Shown: piece after piece, positions 20,502 through 32,240 of the stretch | Layout of the letters: every line of letters starts with the position of its first letter | Position numbering within the stretch: position 1 is the first letter of the stretch | NCBI GenBank assembly: GCA_028571685.1 | Contig: CM053148.1 | Span: 85,768,001 to 85,832,000 of the forward strand | Direction: 5' to 3' | From: Heterohyrax brucei | Lineage: Eukaryota; Chordata; Mammalia; Hyracoidea; Procaviidae | DNA length: 64,000 bases | Made by a program: the position numbers and the translations under genes | Notes under the pieces: generated by a model | The model's input: the letters and a program-made list of their open reading frames with translations, nothing else | Database searches by the model: none | What the model was told of the DNA's origin: nothing

Positions 20502-21790
20502 GTTGCTGTTAGGTGCTGTTGAGTTGGTTCTGACTCACAGCAGCCCTATGCACAACAGAGCAAAACACTGCCCGTTCCTGTGCCATATCCATAATCATTT
20601 TTATGCCTAAGCCCATCATTGTGGCCACTGTGTCAATCTATCTCATTGAGGGTCTTTCTCTTTTTCCCTGACCCTCCACTCTACCAAGCATGATTCCCTT
20701 CTCAAGGGACTGATCCTTCCTGACAACATGTCCACAGTATGTAAGATGCAGTCTTGTCATCTTTGCCTCCAAAGAGCACTTTGGTTGTACTTCTTCTAAG
20801 AAGAGATCTGTTGGTTCCCTTGGTGGTCCATGGGAACAGTACATTCCGTATTGTTCTCCAGCACCACAGTTCAAAGACATCAATTCTTCTTCTGTCTTCC
20901 TTGTTCATTGTCCAGCTTTCATATGCATATGATACAATTGAAAATACCATGGCTTGGGTTGGGCATGCTTTAGTCTTCAAGTTGACATCTTTGCTTTTCA
21001 ATACTTCAAAGAGGTCTCTGGAAGCAGATTTTCCCAATGCAGTGTGTCTTGATTTCTTGACTGCTGCTTCCGTGGGCATTCATTGTCGATCCAAGTAAAG
21101 TGAAATCCTTGACAACATCAATCCTTTCTCCATTTGTGATGATGTTGCTCACTGGTCCAACTGTGAGGATTTTTGTTTTCTTGATGTTGAGGCACAATCC
21201 TTACTGAAGGCTGTGATCTTTGATCTTCATCAGTAAGTGTTTCAAATCTTCTCTTCCAGCAAGGTGGTGTCATCTGCATAATGCAGTTGTTAATGAGTCA
21301 TCCTCCAATCCTGATGCCTTGTTCTGTTTCATATAATCCAGCTTCTCAGATTATGTGCTCAGCATACAGATTGAAAAGGAAAGGTAAAAGGATACAACCC
21401 TGACACACACTTTTCCTGACTTTAAACCATGCAGCATCCACTTGTTCTGTTTACTTGATTGCTTCTTGATTCACATATAGATTCCTTAAGAGCACAATTA
21501 GATTCTCTGGAATTCCCATTTTATGCAATGCTGGTCATAATTTACTATGATCCACACAGTTGAATACCTTTGCATAGGTAATAAAACACAGGTAAACATC
21601 TTTCTGCTATTCTCTGCTTTCAGCCAAGATCCTTCTGACATCAACAATGATATCACTGGTTCCATGTCCTCCTCTGAATCTCTGTTGTTTTGCAACGGTG
21701 AGTTTGTCTTATATTCTTGCGACACACATGCCAAGCAAATTAGCAATCACATGGCTCAAACAATTGTAATGCTTTATGTTCTAATAAAAT
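20502..21790 (-). mobile_element. RTE (BovB-like) LINE 3' 1.3 kb, antisense
   Basis: Encodes the C-terminal part of an RTE reverse transcriptase on the minus strand. The Tyr-Ala-Asp-Asp motif is preserved as 'tatgcagatgac' (complement of 21269-21280). Downstream blocks on the minus strand read 'KACPTQAMVFSIVSYAYESW' and 'LFLEEVQPKCSLEAK'. The frame shifts between 21197 and 21079, so the copy is dead. It ends in the SINE-like tail at 20502-20560. It is 5' truncated, as expected for LINE insertions. Confidence 0.9.
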
Positions 21791-22064
21791 AAACAAATAA
21801 ATAACCCAACGACAGACAGCCACTGAGAAGGCAAAGCAAATGGTTCTTCTGTCATGAAGTTGCCCCAGGAGAAACACCTCTGCAGCTGGTTTTGGTGGGG
21901 TAGGGACTCAGGACAGTCTGTACTCTGCACACATGTCACAGTCCTCAGTTACACCACGGGGGGCCCGCTTTGCTGTACTGCAATGAAGTCACTGTGATTG
22001 GTTCCTAGAAATCAAACTCTGCTACTGTTTCTGCTAGTTACCTCTCCTTGTCTCATGTTCCTCC

Positions 22065-22625
22065 ATCAGTTGTCAGTGAGCAGTGAGTCAGCACAGACTC
22101 ATAGAGACCCCAAGTATAACCAAATAAAAGCTGCATGGTCCTGGACGTTCTTCCCCATCGCCAATATACTCAAGTCCAGCATTTCAGCTACTGCGTATTT
22201 TGTGTGCCTTCGTGGATTGGGTTCCAACCCGGGGCTTCATCTTCTAGCACTTTATCAAACATATTCTTTTGCGATCCACAGGATTTCTCACTAATTAATC
22301 TTCAGAAGCAGACCGCCAGGCCTTTCTCTGTAGTCTTAGTCTAGAATCACCACTGAAAACCATCCACCATGGATGACCCAGCTGGTATTTGAAATATTGA
22401 TGGCATAGCTTCCAGCATCAATAAAACACTGTTTCCACTGAGTAGATTCCAAGTCATAGTGAATTTAGGACAGAGTAGAATAGTCAACATAGGGTTTCCA
22501 AGGAACAGATGGTGGATTTGAACTGTCAACCTTTGGTTTAGCCACTCAACTACTAACCACAGCACCACAAAGGCTCTGCATTATACGATGCCCAAATCAT
22601 TACAGTTTGACAAACTGACAGGTGA
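22065..22625 (-). mobile_element. RTE-type composite SINE, antisense, with nested AfroSINE
   Basis: 'gtgagtcagcacagactcat' tail side, 'ctgcatggtcctggacgttc', 'tggatgacccagctggtatt', 'atagcttccagcatcaataa'. After the nested SINE it resumes with 'cattacagtttgacaaactg' and 'acaggtgatgg'. Same block order as 62205 in reverse. Confidence 0.75.
22420..22578 (-). mobile_element. AfroSINE nested in composite SINE
   Basis: 'ccactgagtagattccaagt' tail, 'gtttccaaggaacagatggt' body, 'gatttgaactgtcaaccttt' B box, head 'actaaccacagcaccaca'. Confidence 0.85.
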
Positions 22626-22639
22626 TGGGAGGAGAAAAT

Positions 22640-22735
22640 TACAGCATCAACTTCATAGGGCTGTTACAAAGATTAAGTAAGATCATATAGTAAAGATGTG
22701 TGACACATAGAGGTACTTCTTAAAAATAAGTTTCC
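22640..22735 (+). mobile_element. MIR, 3' part
   Basis: 'catagggctgttacaaagat', 'taagtaagatcatatagtaa', 'gtgacacatagaggtact' follow the MIR 3' half. Confidence 0.6.
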
Positions 22736-23039
22736 TCTCTCACATTCTTTCAGAAAACTTCTAACACTGCTTTTCTTTTAAGACATTTCCTGATTCATAT
22801 GGAGAAAGCTGAGGAAAATCTTCAGATGTCAATCTGAAGTCATTCACAGATACTGATGATTCTTATATCAATCAAATTGTTTGATTTAGTTTTTTTTTGT
22901 TACAGCAAACCTCCAGCATTAAAAATGGTGCAACCATTTGAACCAAGAGAAAACTGGTTGTTTCACATACTTTCTTCAAGAAAACAGCTACATAATCTCA
23001 AGCACCTATGAAGTTTTGACTTTCTGTCATGCACACATA

Positions 23040-23215
23040 TGAGGCATTGAGTCTTTACAACTCTCTGGGCAGATACTATTATTATACCCATTTTAAAGAT
23101 GAGAAAACTGAAAGCTTAATTAGTTTTCCCAAGGGACTCAGCAAAATTAGCAGAGCTATGGAACTGAGGTGGCTTATCTCTAAAAATTTATGATTTTAAC
23201 TGCTACATACTGCCT
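23040..23215 (-). mobile_element. MIR, antisense
   Basis: 'ctattattatacccatttta' and 'aagatgagaaaactgaaagc' are hallmark MIR core sequence in reverse, followed by degraded 'agagctatggaactgaggtg' and 'tttaactgctacatactgcc'. Confidence 0.85.
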
Positions 23216-23228
23216 GTGCCATGGAGAA

Positions 23229-23706
23229 TGTCAAGAACTGAATTGTGTCCCCCAGAAATACGTGTCTAAGTTTGTCAACGCCATAATTCTCAGTATTGTA
23301 TGATTGTCCTCCATGTTGTAAATTCTTTCTCTACGGCGTTAATGAGATTGGATTAACAGCAATTGTGTTAATCAGACAGGACTCAATGTACAAGATTAGA
23401 TTGTGTTTTAAACTAATCTCTTTCAACACATAAAAGAGAGAAGCCAGCAGACAGACAGGGAGGCCCACAGCACCAAGAAACAAGAGCCATCCTTTGGACT
23501 TGGAGTTCCTGCACTGAGAAGCTCCTTGACCAGGGGAAGACTGATAATAAAGACCTTCAAGAGGAGATAGATAGGAAACTTCCTCCTGGAGCTGACACCC
23601 TGAGTTCAGACTTCTAGCCTACTAAACTGTGACAGAATAAACTTACGTTTGTTAAAGCCACATACCTGTACTATTTCTGTTACAGCAGCCCTAGATGACT
23701 AAGACA
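23229..23706 (+). mobile_element. MaLR-like solo LTR, afrotherian type
   Basis: 'tgtcaagaactgaattgtgt' to 'ccctagatgactaagaca'. Contains 'gtgttaatcagacaggactc', 'cctactaaactgtgacagaa'. Confidence 0.88.
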
Positions 23707-24507
23707 GATGGGATTCTGTAATTGGATCATTCAGAAGTTTTAATGCCCAAGATTCAATTCATAGGGGATATGAACCAGTTGTTTCCTAAATAACATCTGT
23801 GCAGCTCTATTTGTGACAGCAGGGAAATTTTCTCATGCAGAGGTAAAACAGTCCATTTCAACACAGCCTTGAGCTCTAGCACCTGGCTAGCAAACTTGAC
23901 CTTCAGGAGCAGGACAAAGGGACTCAAAAACAGACATTTGTAATACCTTAAAGAATGTTTTAATCATGATTAAAAACAGTCATCCAGAATGTACTTCTTT
24001 CCATCTTGCAGTCAGCATGCCAGTGTTGCAAATCTGTAGAAATCTGAAGCAAATGTCAGGAAATGGTACATGCAAGGAATGAATATTCCCTTGTGATGTG
24101 AACCAATACAGTGAATTTCTGGCTTGATCTTGATGTATTTTCATGACAATTTTTTTCCCTATGAATAAACCATCTTTCATCTGCATTGGCTCACCTCAGT
24201 TCTGCATGGTGATCATGCAGAGCTCAAATAAATTTGTATCACAGATGCAGCAGCATGCCTCGTAAAGGACCAAGGACCAAGACCCTTATTATCCTAGCTC
24301 CTGGGAGCATTGAGACCTGAGAGTTCTCAGCCAAGTGTCTGTTCAGGAAATGCCTCTATCTGAAGACAGTCACTTCACTCAAAGTTCTGTCCTCTGCTTT
24401 GAGGCAGCTCACTGGGGGGTAAAGGCCTTGCCCTTTTACTTCTAGTTAGTTACCCTAAAGTTAGAACTAACTAAATACCAGTAGGTTCAATTTTATTTTT
24501 TTAGCAT
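23707..24507. other. Unassigned, repeat-poor
   Basis: 800 bases without a recognised element. The 68-codon minus-strand ORF at 23980-24186 has no supporting signals. Confidence 0.45.
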
Positions 24508-24715
24508 CAGTGGCTGAAGCCCTGGTTTCACAGTGGTTAAATACTTGGATGCTAACCAAAAGGTCTGTAGGTTGAACTTACCAGCCACTGCATGGAAGAA
24601 AGATGTGGCAATCTGTTTCTGCAAAGATTTACAGCCTTGGAAACACTATGGAGCAGCTGTACTCTGTGCTGTAGGATCACTCTAAGTCAGAATCCACTCA
24701 GCAGCAACAGAAAGG
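24508..24715 (+). mobile_element. AfroSINE, long form
   Basis: 'gccctggtttcacagtggtt' head, 'gtctgtaggttgaacttacc' B-box region, 'gcaatctgtttctgcaaaga' insert, 'ctaagtcagaatccactcag' tail. Confidence 0.88.
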
Positions 24716-24850
24716 GTTGATGGATCTGCACAAGAAAGACCTGGCAATCCATTCCTGCAAAGACTGCAACTTAGGAAACCCTGTGGGATAGTTCTACTCT
24801 GTCACATGGAGTCACTGTGAGTTTCAAGTGACCTAGCAATGACAACAGAA
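24716..24850 (+). mobile_element. AfroSINE, long form, headless
   Basis: Starts within the long-form insert ('gacctggcaatccattcctg') and runs to 'cactgtgagtttcaagtgac'. Tandem to the previous copy in the same orientation. Confidence 0.8.
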
Positions 24851-24859
24851 TCACTCTTT

Positions 24860-25205
24860 GAGGTCCTGGTGGTTCCGTGTTCTACGTCTCTCCTTCTGTG
24901 TGGGAGATCTGTATGCTTTCCTCAGCCAGTGCACTTAATGTGCAGTGACCACCTGTCTGTCAGTGAAGGCTTTTGTGTGCTATGATGCTCAACAGGTTTC
25001 AACAGAGCTTCCAGACTAAGATGGACTAGGAAGGAAGGTCTGGCTATCTACCTCCAAAACCAGCCAATGAAAAGCTTATGGATAACCACAGTCTGATACA
25101 TAACCCATGGCGGACAGGGGAAAATGTAGAAACAGAATGCATTTCCCTCTTTTGTACATGATGTCACCATGATTCAGGGGCCAACTCAATGGCAGCTAAC
25201 AACAA
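24860..25205 (+). mobile_element. tRNA-Gly-type composite SINE, long, with RTE tail
   Basis: Degraded head, then 'cctgtctgtcagtgaaggct', 'caacagagcttccagactaa', 'gatggactaggaaggaaggt', 'aaccagccaatgaaaagctt', terminal 'caactcaatggcagctaaca' plus 'acaacaa'. The reverse of 30500-30832 over most of its length. Confidence 0.75.
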
Positions 25206-25439
25206 CAAATACTGATGACCATGAGGTCTTAAGTTGACCTATTCTTGGGAACCTAACTGAATGTAAACGATTTCCCAAAGAATCTAAAATTCGAAGTTAA
25301 CACTATATATTCTTTATAATATTCACCAGTTGTGTTTCATGGAATTTTAACTTTTCATTGACTGAAAATTCATTCTTAATTTAACACTATCTTTACATTT
25401 ATATCCATATTTCTTTAGAGTTTTATCCTCAATAAAAGG

Positions 25440-25978
25440 AAGTGATTTGAACACAAATCTGTACTAATTGACTGTTGGTTTCCCTATATTTTCCAAACAT
25501 GGCCTTGACCAGTTTCCATCTCTCTTGGTTTTTCTTATAATAGGAGGTGGGCCTACCTCCTATAAAGTTGTCATGTCTATAACCCTGTCCTTTGAATCTA
25601 GACAAAGCTTTGTGACTATCTTGTCCAGGAAGGTATGGTGGAGAGATGCAAGGAGACTTCCAAGGCTAGCTCATTAAAAGGCCATGTGCTTCTGCTTAAT
25701 TTCACAAGGCATTTCCTCTGGAAACCTGTTTTCTATGCTGTAAGGAAGATCAAGCAATGTGCGAGGGGCTCATGTGAAGAAGAACAAAGATTCCCAGCGA
25801 CAGGTGAACTTCTAGAAGAAAGTTCCCCTGTGGGTAGGCCATGTTGAAGCTGAAGGCTCTGCTTTTCTCCAGTTGAATCAGTCCTCTGATGTTGTGTGGG
25901 GCAGAGATGAGTTAACCCTGCAGATTCCTCCCCAAAGTGCAGGTTCATGAGCAAAATAAATGACTGTTACTGTTTAAA
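25440..25978 (+). mobile_element. MLT1-type LTR
   Basis: 'gagacttccaaggctagctc', 'attaaaaggccatgtgcttc', 'atgagcaaaataaatgactg' (polyadenylation area). These are MLT1 landmarks in order. Its 3' end is cut by the next LTR. The plus-strand 69-codon ORFs are LTR sequence. Confidence 0.75.
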
Positions 25979-25983
25979 ACCTC

Positions 25984-26503
25984 TGTGTAGTGATCTAATG
26001 CTGCTATAACAAAAACACCACAAAACTATAGCTTTAATGAAAAGAAATTCGTTTTCACACAGTCCAGAAGCTAGAAGTACGAATTCAGGGTGCCAGCTGT
26101 AGAAGAAGACTTTCTCTGTGTCTTCCAGCTCTGGGGAAGGTCTTTTGTCATCAGTCTTCCCCTGCTGGAGAAGCTTCTCAGCACAGGGACCCTGGGTTCA
26201 AAAGACACACTCTGCTTCCAGTTTCATTCTTAGTGGTGTGAGGTCCTGCTGTCTCTGCTCACTTCTCTCTTTTATACCTCAAATGAGACTGACTCAAGAC
26301 AAAACTTTATCTTGTAGATTGAGTCATATGTCATTAACATAAGTGATGATAACCCTGCCCCATTAACATCATAGAGTTAGGATATACAACACATAGGAAA
26401 ATCACATCAGATGACAAAACGGTGAACAATCACACAATACTGAGAATCATGGCCTAGCCAAGTTGACCCATGATTTGGGGGGGACACAATTCATTCCATA
26501 ACA
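25984..26503 (-). mobile_element. MaLR-like solo LTR, antisense, inserted in MLT1
   Basis: 'tgtgtagtgatctaatgctg' to 'acaattcattccataaca'. Landmarks 'tcatcagtcttcccctgctg' and 'tggcctagccaagttgaccc'. Candidate 5-bp duplication 'acctc' (25979-25983) and 'gcctc' (26504-26508). Confidence 0.88.
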
Positions 26504-26727
26504 GCCTCCTAATAGTACAAGGGTTTACTACACTGCAATAAATAATGGATACATTGTTGATCTAAAACAACATGGAAAAACATTCCATTTCCGTCATCTC
26601 TCTTCTCTCCTCCTGTATGGAGTTAATTCCAGTGCCCTGTTCACACACAAAGGCTTCTAAGCTGTCTCTGACGAAAAGGAACAGAGAATATGTCTTCTGA
26701 CCAATGGAGGCAAAAGCTTATTTTTTC

Positions 26728-26786
26728 TTTTATAATTTATTTTTATATAATAATAATATATAATAATATTTTTATAATTTATTTTT
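26728..26786. repeat. A/T-rich simple sequence
   Basis: Runs of 'tataataataatata' and 'tttttataatttattttt' next to the poly-T end of the following antisense L1. Confidence 0.85.
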
Positions 26787-26787
26787 G

Positions 26788-27440
26788 TTGCTGTTGAGAC
26801 TATACACAGCAGAACAGAAACCAACAATTTCTACATATACAATTCAGCAATCTCGATTATATTCTTTAAGCTGTACAACAATTTTCACCTTCCTTTTCAG
26901 AGTTGTTCCTCACCTGTTAAATTAACTGTCCCTAAGTTTCCTATTGAATCTTTTGACTGATGATTGTCAACTGGATCTCACATACACAGATCTTGAAAGA
27001 CTACAGTGCTCAAGGCAGCCATTCTATACTAGTTAAGCTAAACTACTCTCTGGTTTTAAGAAAACCTTAGGGGATACTTTTGGTTTAAGGGTTGAAGACT
27101 ATCTCAGGCAACAGTTTCTGGGGCTTATCCAGCCTCCACAGCTTCAGAGAGTTTTGAGTCTGTGAGAATTTGAAATTCTATTTTGCACTTTTCACTTTTT
27201 GATCAGGATTCTTCAGTAGAATCTTTGAGCAGAGTGTTGAATAATTGTAGGTGGACACCATCTAGTCCTTCTGGTCTCACGGCAAAGAAGGTAGTTGTTC
27301 TTGGAGGCAATCAGCCACACATTCAATTTTCCATTTCTGAGTCTCCCTCTTCCTCTCCTGTTCCAGGTGAAGAGAGACCAGTAGCAAGCTTAAACAAACT
27401 CCATGAGGTGTTTGGATATATATCAGAATTCCAACTTCTG
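26788..27440 (-). mobile_element. L1 3'UTR, antisense, second subtype
   Basis: 'tgctgttgagactatacaca', 'ctagttaagctaaactactc', 'gacaccatctagtccttctg', 'cttggaggcaatcagccaca'. Related to, but distinct from, the subtype at 7885. The 95-codon ORF inside is untranslated-region sequence. Confidence 0.7.
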
Positions 27441-27459
27441 CTTCTACCATCCCATTACC

Positions 27460-27645
27460 TTTCCCTCTGACTCTGACTTCTCCTGCATCCTTCTCATAAG
27501 GGTCACTGTGATTATATCAAACCCACTGGACAACCAAGGATAATCTCATCTCCAAATCCTTAATTTAATCATGTATTCAAATGTCCTTAACACTTACAGC
27601 TTTCACAGATTTGGATTTGAAAGGACCATTATTCAGCCTGCCATA
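27460..27645 (-). mobile_element. MLT1/MST-like LTR piece, antisense
   Basis: 'ccttctcataagggtcactg', 'gataatctcatctccaaatc' and 'gaccattattcagcctgcca' fit the reversed 5' half of a MaLR-class LTR. Confidence 0.55.
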
Positions 27646-27649
27646 CATG

Positions 27650-27865
27650 TTCTTCCCTCTGCCCACTGTCCCATCCATCACTGCCAACTCATTCCTTGGA
27701 TCTTAACATAAGCATCCCTTCTTCAGTGGAAATCCTCTTTAAACCCTGAAATTGGCTTAAGATCTTTATACAATTTCATAATTCTGTGCATTTTTCCTAT
27801 AGAGCACTTAAACCATTGTAATTAACTGATTACTTCAATATTTATTCATTTGCACTCATTCTTTC
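27650..27865 (+). mobile_element. Possible L2 3' region
   Basis: 'ttcttccctctgcccactgt' and 'tccttggatcttaacataag' follow L2 order but are weak. The RTE at 27868 interrupts, and 'cctagaagaatactttacac' after 28800 may be the continuation. Confidence 0.35.
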
Positions 27866-27867
27866 TC

Positions 27868-28735
27868 TTGTTTTGTTGTTAATTGCCACTGAGTCAGCTC
27901 CAACTTATGCCAGCCGTTCGAATAACAGAACAAAACTTTGTCCAGTCTTGTGCCACCTTCATAATCATTGGCATGCCTTGAGTCCATTGTTTAAGCCGTT
28001 GCGTGAGTTCATCCCATGGAAGTTTCCCTCATTTTTGCTGATACTCTGCTTTACCAGTGAGGATGTTCCTTTCTAACAATTGGTCTTTCTTGATGGCATG
28101 TCCTGAGAAAACAAGCCCAAGTCTCACCACCCTCACTTCTAAGGAGCATCCTGCTTGTATTTGTTCCAAGGCTGATTTGCACATTCTTTTTGGCAGTCTA
28201 TGGTTTGTTTGATATTCTTTGCCAATACAATGGTTTGAATGAATCACCAATTTTGTCTTCCCTTTTCACCGTCCTGCTTCTATATGCATACGAGGCAATT
28301 AAAAAGACCACAGCAAGTCAGTCTCACCTTGGTCATCAAAGTGGCATCTTTACTTTAGAAGACTTTAAACAAGTTTTTTGCACATTTGCCCAATACAGAC
28401 AAACCAAGCATGAGTGCCCAATACAGTACCTCATTTAATTTCTTGACTACTCTTTCCATGGACATTAACTGATGATCTAAATTGAATGAAATCACTGACA
28501 AACTTTATTTCTTCTTAAATTATCACCATGCTGCTTGTCGGTTCAAGTGTGAGAATTTTTATTTTCTTCACATTGAAGTTTAATCCATACTGAAGGTGTT
28601 AGTCTTTACCTTCCTCAGTAAGTGTCTCAAGTCCTCTTCATTTTTAGCAAGCAAAATTATGACCTCTGCATAATACAGGTTGTTAATGAGTCTTCCTGCA
28701 GTTCTGATGCTGTCTGTGTTTTTCATACATTCCAG
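27868..28735 (-). mobile_element. RTE LINE 3' fragment, antisense, strongly diverged
   Basis: 'ccactgagtcagctccaact' tail, 'aaggagcatcctgcttgtat', 'agtctcaccttggtcatcaa', 'gtgagaatttttattttctt', 'caggttgttaatgagtcttc' in the same order as 20502-21300. More diverged than the copy at 34150. Confidence 0.85.
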
Positions 28736-29045
28736 ATTCTTCTACTGTTAAAATTAGCAATAGGAGGACATCACCTGCACCTCTTTTGTCCTAAATTCCT
28801 TCTTGCCTAGAAGAATACTTTACACTTAATGGATAATTGACCAGTGCTTATGGACTGAATTAAAGAAAGGATAAAATTACCAGCAACTGTTCTCACATCA
28901 CATTAGCTCTCTGCTCTCTTAAGGAAGAGGCACAACTCTTTCATAAAATCTGGAAGCCTACAAAAGAACTGTGACTATTGTTCAAAAACTTAAATGCTTA
29001 AATTTACAGGGAGCTGGGCACAATGGTGATACTTTTATGCAACTC
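28736..29045. other. Unassigned
   Basis: Possible L2/MIR terminus near 28800-28860; otherwise nothing recognised. Confidence 0.35.
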
Positions 29046-29047
29046 AC

Positions 29048-29635
29048 GTATCTTAAGCTGGTATCTCTAGAAAAGCAAAACAAGTGAAGTTTCTCTGTAT
29101 ATACAGGGAAAGAGATTCATACCAAGGAAATGGGTCATGTGATTGCAGAAGCTGTAAAGTCCCAAATCCATGGATCAGGCTGGAGGCTTCTCCTGACTCA
29201 TACAGATGAAGGGTTAACGAACCCAAAATCATCAGGTCAGACAGCAGACTTCTGGCTCACAGGCCACAGAAACCAACAAATCCAAAGACAACAGATAAAC
29301 TAGGAGGCTGCTGGCTCACAGACTGAGAGGGCTAATGAATCCCGAGGTAGACAGGTAAGCTGCTACATGAAGTCTCAAGAGCTGGGATCAGTTGAACAGG
29401 AGCTGCCTGTAGGATCCACAGCAAGCAAAAGCCTATATAAGCCTTGCCTGAAAGTCCATTTATATTGGATGCAGTCCACACTCCCAAGGAAATTCCTTCC
29501 AACTGATGGGCTACTCACAGCAGATCCCATCACCGAGGTAATTATATTACTATAAGACTGCCAAACTACATCATAAGTGCCAGACCACAGAGAATCATGG
29601 CCCAGCCAAGCTGACACATAACCTTAGCCATCAAA
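29048..29635 (-). mobile_element. ERVL-type solo LTR, antisense
   Basis: Starts 'ttaagctggtatctctagaa', then 'gtcccaaatccatggatcag', 'caggagctgcctgtaggatc', 'gtccatttatattggatgca', and ends 'cataaccttagccatcaaa', the reverse of the 'tgtgatggttaaggttatg'-type start. Same class as 1328. No internal coding sequence. Confidence 0.75.
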
Positions 29636-29821
29636 CTACGTTTTCCCAGACCACAGTCCTTGGATTCCACTCCCCTCTTTGTTGGCAGAAGTGCTTTCCC
29701 TTTGAGGCCCTTCAGAAAGCTCTAGTGTCTCTATCAGTACAAATCAGATAGTCCTGCATCCTATGATTTGCATAGAAGTACCTCCATATTTATCCTTTGC
29801 TTTTCCACACTGCTATAACGA

Positions 29822-29998
29822 TATGGAAACCCTGATGATGTAGTGGTTAAGGGCTACAGCTGCTAACCAAAAGGTCAGCAGTTCAAATCTGCCAAGTGCT
29901 CCTTGGAAACTCTATGGGACAGTTCTACTCTGTCCTCTATGCCCTGTATGTCTCATTATGAGTTGGAAACGAGTTGATAGCAATGGGTTTGGTGTTTT
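29822..29998 (+). mobile_element. AfroSINE
   Basis: Complete short form, 'ggaaaccctgatgatgtagt' through B box 'gttcaaatctgcc' to 'caatgggtttggtgtttt'. Confidence 0.92.
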
Positions 29999-30017
29999 GA
30001 GTTCATAGTGATATACT

Positions 30018-30235
30018 CACAGATCAGTGTCTCACTTTGGCACTTCTGACATTTTAGATTGGATAACTCTTGGTTGAGTGATGGGGATAGTGGGATGCTG
30101 TTCTGTGTGTTGTAGGATGCTTAGCAACACCCCTGGCATCTGTACACTAGATGCCAGTTACAAATCTCTCCCCCACACCACATACTGTGAACCGAAAACA
30201 TCTGCAGACTTCGTCAGACATTCCCTTGGGTGGGA
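30018..30235 (+). mobile_element. Ancient hAT-type MER element
   Basis: 'ctttggcacttctgacattt', 'gttctgtgtgttgtaggatg', 'actagatgccagttacaaat', 'catctgcagacttcgtcaga' match a widespread mammalian non-autonomous DNA transposon. I do not assign the subfamily. Confidence 0.65.
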
Positions 30236-30499
30236 GGGTTAGATCACCACTAATCAATAACCATCAGTCATAAAGAAAATACAGAAAAGCTGCCAAGTCT
30301 CCATGAAACTTCTGCTTAAGCGACACAGTGCTGTTGATGCAGACTCCAAGAGTACTGTAGTCATAAAGGGAGGCCTTTTTAGCTTCCCCTCATAGACAGA
30401 CTTAGGAAGGCCTGGTGTGACACTAGGCATCACAGTTTGTTCTATGGCCTCTACACTTACGGACCCTTAATAGACAATTTTTCTTTATCCCTGTCTAAG

Positions 30500-30832
30500 G
30501 CCAATTGCTGTTGTTGTTAGCTGCTATTGAGTCAGTCCCTGTCTGGTTGTGACACCACATACAATGGAATGGAACACTGCCCTGTTCTGCCCTATCTCCA
30601 TGATTGGCTGCATATTGGACCATTGTGATCTGTAGCGTTTTCATTGGTCAGTCTTCAGAAGTAGATTCCCCAAGGTTTTCTTCCTACTCTATCCTAATCT
30701 AGAAGCTCTACTGAAACCTGTTCAGCAGCATAGCAACAAATGGGAGATGGCTGCACATGGCATGGGCATCAGCAGAGAATGAAACCCTGTTCTCCCACAT
30801 GCAAGGTGAGAATTCTACCACTGAAACACCAA
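30500..30832 (-). mobile_element. tRNA-Gly-type composite SINE, near full length, antisense
   Basis: On the minus strand it opens 'gtattggtgtttcagtggta' then 'gaattctcacc', matching a tRNA-Gly gene head, and ends in the RTE-like 'gttgttgttagctgctattg' tail (plus-strand reading). Between lie 'ggaagctctactgaaacctg'-like blocks (plus-strand 'agaagctctactgaaacctg'). The cloverleaf is broken, so it is not a tRNA gene. Confidence 0.82.
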
Positions 30833-30835
30833 TAC

Positions 30836-32240
30836 TTTCTTCTAATGATAGACTCTTCAGTAAGAACCTAAAAGCAGTGTTCTGCAAATTAATACTTTAT
30901 GGAGGTTTTAAAGAAACAACTCTTTCATACTCCATCTTTTAGTGTGGTCCTTCTTCTTAGGGTTCAAAGCAAGGCCAAACTGCTCATCCAGAGAAGCGAC
31001 AGACACATATTCCAACTCAGGACCCTCTAGAAGGGCTCTTTCAGAACACCAGGCATATCCAAACACAGAGTATAAGAATGAACATAGCTTAGGTTCAGCC
31101 TGGGGCCTTTAGCTATGCATGGGATGAGTAATACCCACAGCAGGACAGAGTAACACATGCTCTAGTGAGCTTCTGTTCACATTTCTCTTTCCAAATCTTG
31201 CTGGAAAACATTAGCTAAAAATCATTATCTAACGTTTGCTTTGTAACAACAAGTTCACTCGTGGGGACACCAGGCAATAAGTGCCATGAAATGAATCTGT
31301 TTCCACATTCCTTAGAGTTGCCCAGTATTTTCCAACAGCCTTATTTCAAGTGAGATTCTTTCCAAGCCGGTTTCACATTTCAATGCATTAAAATTGATGC
31401 TGTCTCTCAAGTCTCAGGCAGTAGAGAAGCAATAACTCACATGGCTTTCTGTTTTCCTGCTGGTCTGTTTACAGAGAAGACAGTCTGCTTACAAGTTATT
31501 GAAACACAGAGGCCAGATAATAATGTGTTTCGAGAACCACCTCAGAAATATTGCTTGTGTTAGGTCCCCAACTCTTGGGTTTCAGAGCTGTCTCTGGTCT
31601 CTGCATGTGAGAGTTCTAGCTTAATAGGAGGAAGGCAGCAAAGGTCTAGTGCCCACATAGCTCTGTTTAAAAAAGTAGAGGATCCTCATGCAGAGAACAC
31701 AAACATCCCCAGGAAACGTGTGGTAGCCACTGTCTGTGATTTTAAAGCTTATGATTGCAAATACTCTCACTTAAGATTGAAAAATTGGAATAAGGAGAAT
31801 TTGTGTTCCTTCTCAACCTGGCTCAATGTTCTGGAGATGAATTTAATGGTGTCTTTCCAGACTAATGAAATCACTACCTCTTGCTGTATTTACCATGTGG
31901 AATGTTTGAGAATCATTTCACACTGTTCAGAAGTTCAAAGAATTCTTTACTTACCATGGAATGGTTCCATGTTGGAAATAATGCTTGAAGTATCTATTTT
32001 ACTTCCTTAAAATTAGAGAGCCAATCTTTTTTAAAACACTGTTCTTTTGGTAACTCCAATATTGGGAGTGAGATTTCAGGATTTTTTTCTCTCACAGCAA
32101 AATATTTATATGTGACACGCTTATACCGTCCAAGAATAGGATAATTGCAGAATCTCAAATAGTCTAGGGCATGAATATTCAGGTTATTTTTGATGAAATG
32201 GAACTCATCACTCACATAGATGCCAATGACTTTGACCTAC
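30836..32240. other. Repeat-poor stretch, no firm gene
   Basis: About 1.4 kb without recognised transposons, unusual for this window. A plus-strand 96-codon frame (31720-32010) starts at GTG and resembles nothing I know. A minus-strand 73-codon frame (31994-32215) overlaps the downstream side of the candidate exon at 32241. Confidence 0.5.

Noticed and set aside
20638..21197. Minus-strand ORFs of 125 and 63 codons
   Set aside because: Same RTE family as 34150, out of frame with each other.
30780..30832. tRNA-Gly gene
   Set aside because: The acceptor and T arms are not formed and the sequence runs straight into SINE body; it is a SINE promoter head.
31720..32010. 96-codon plus-strand frame in repeat-poor sequence
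   Set aside because: GTG start, no promoter or splice support, composition not protein-like. Kept only as a note.
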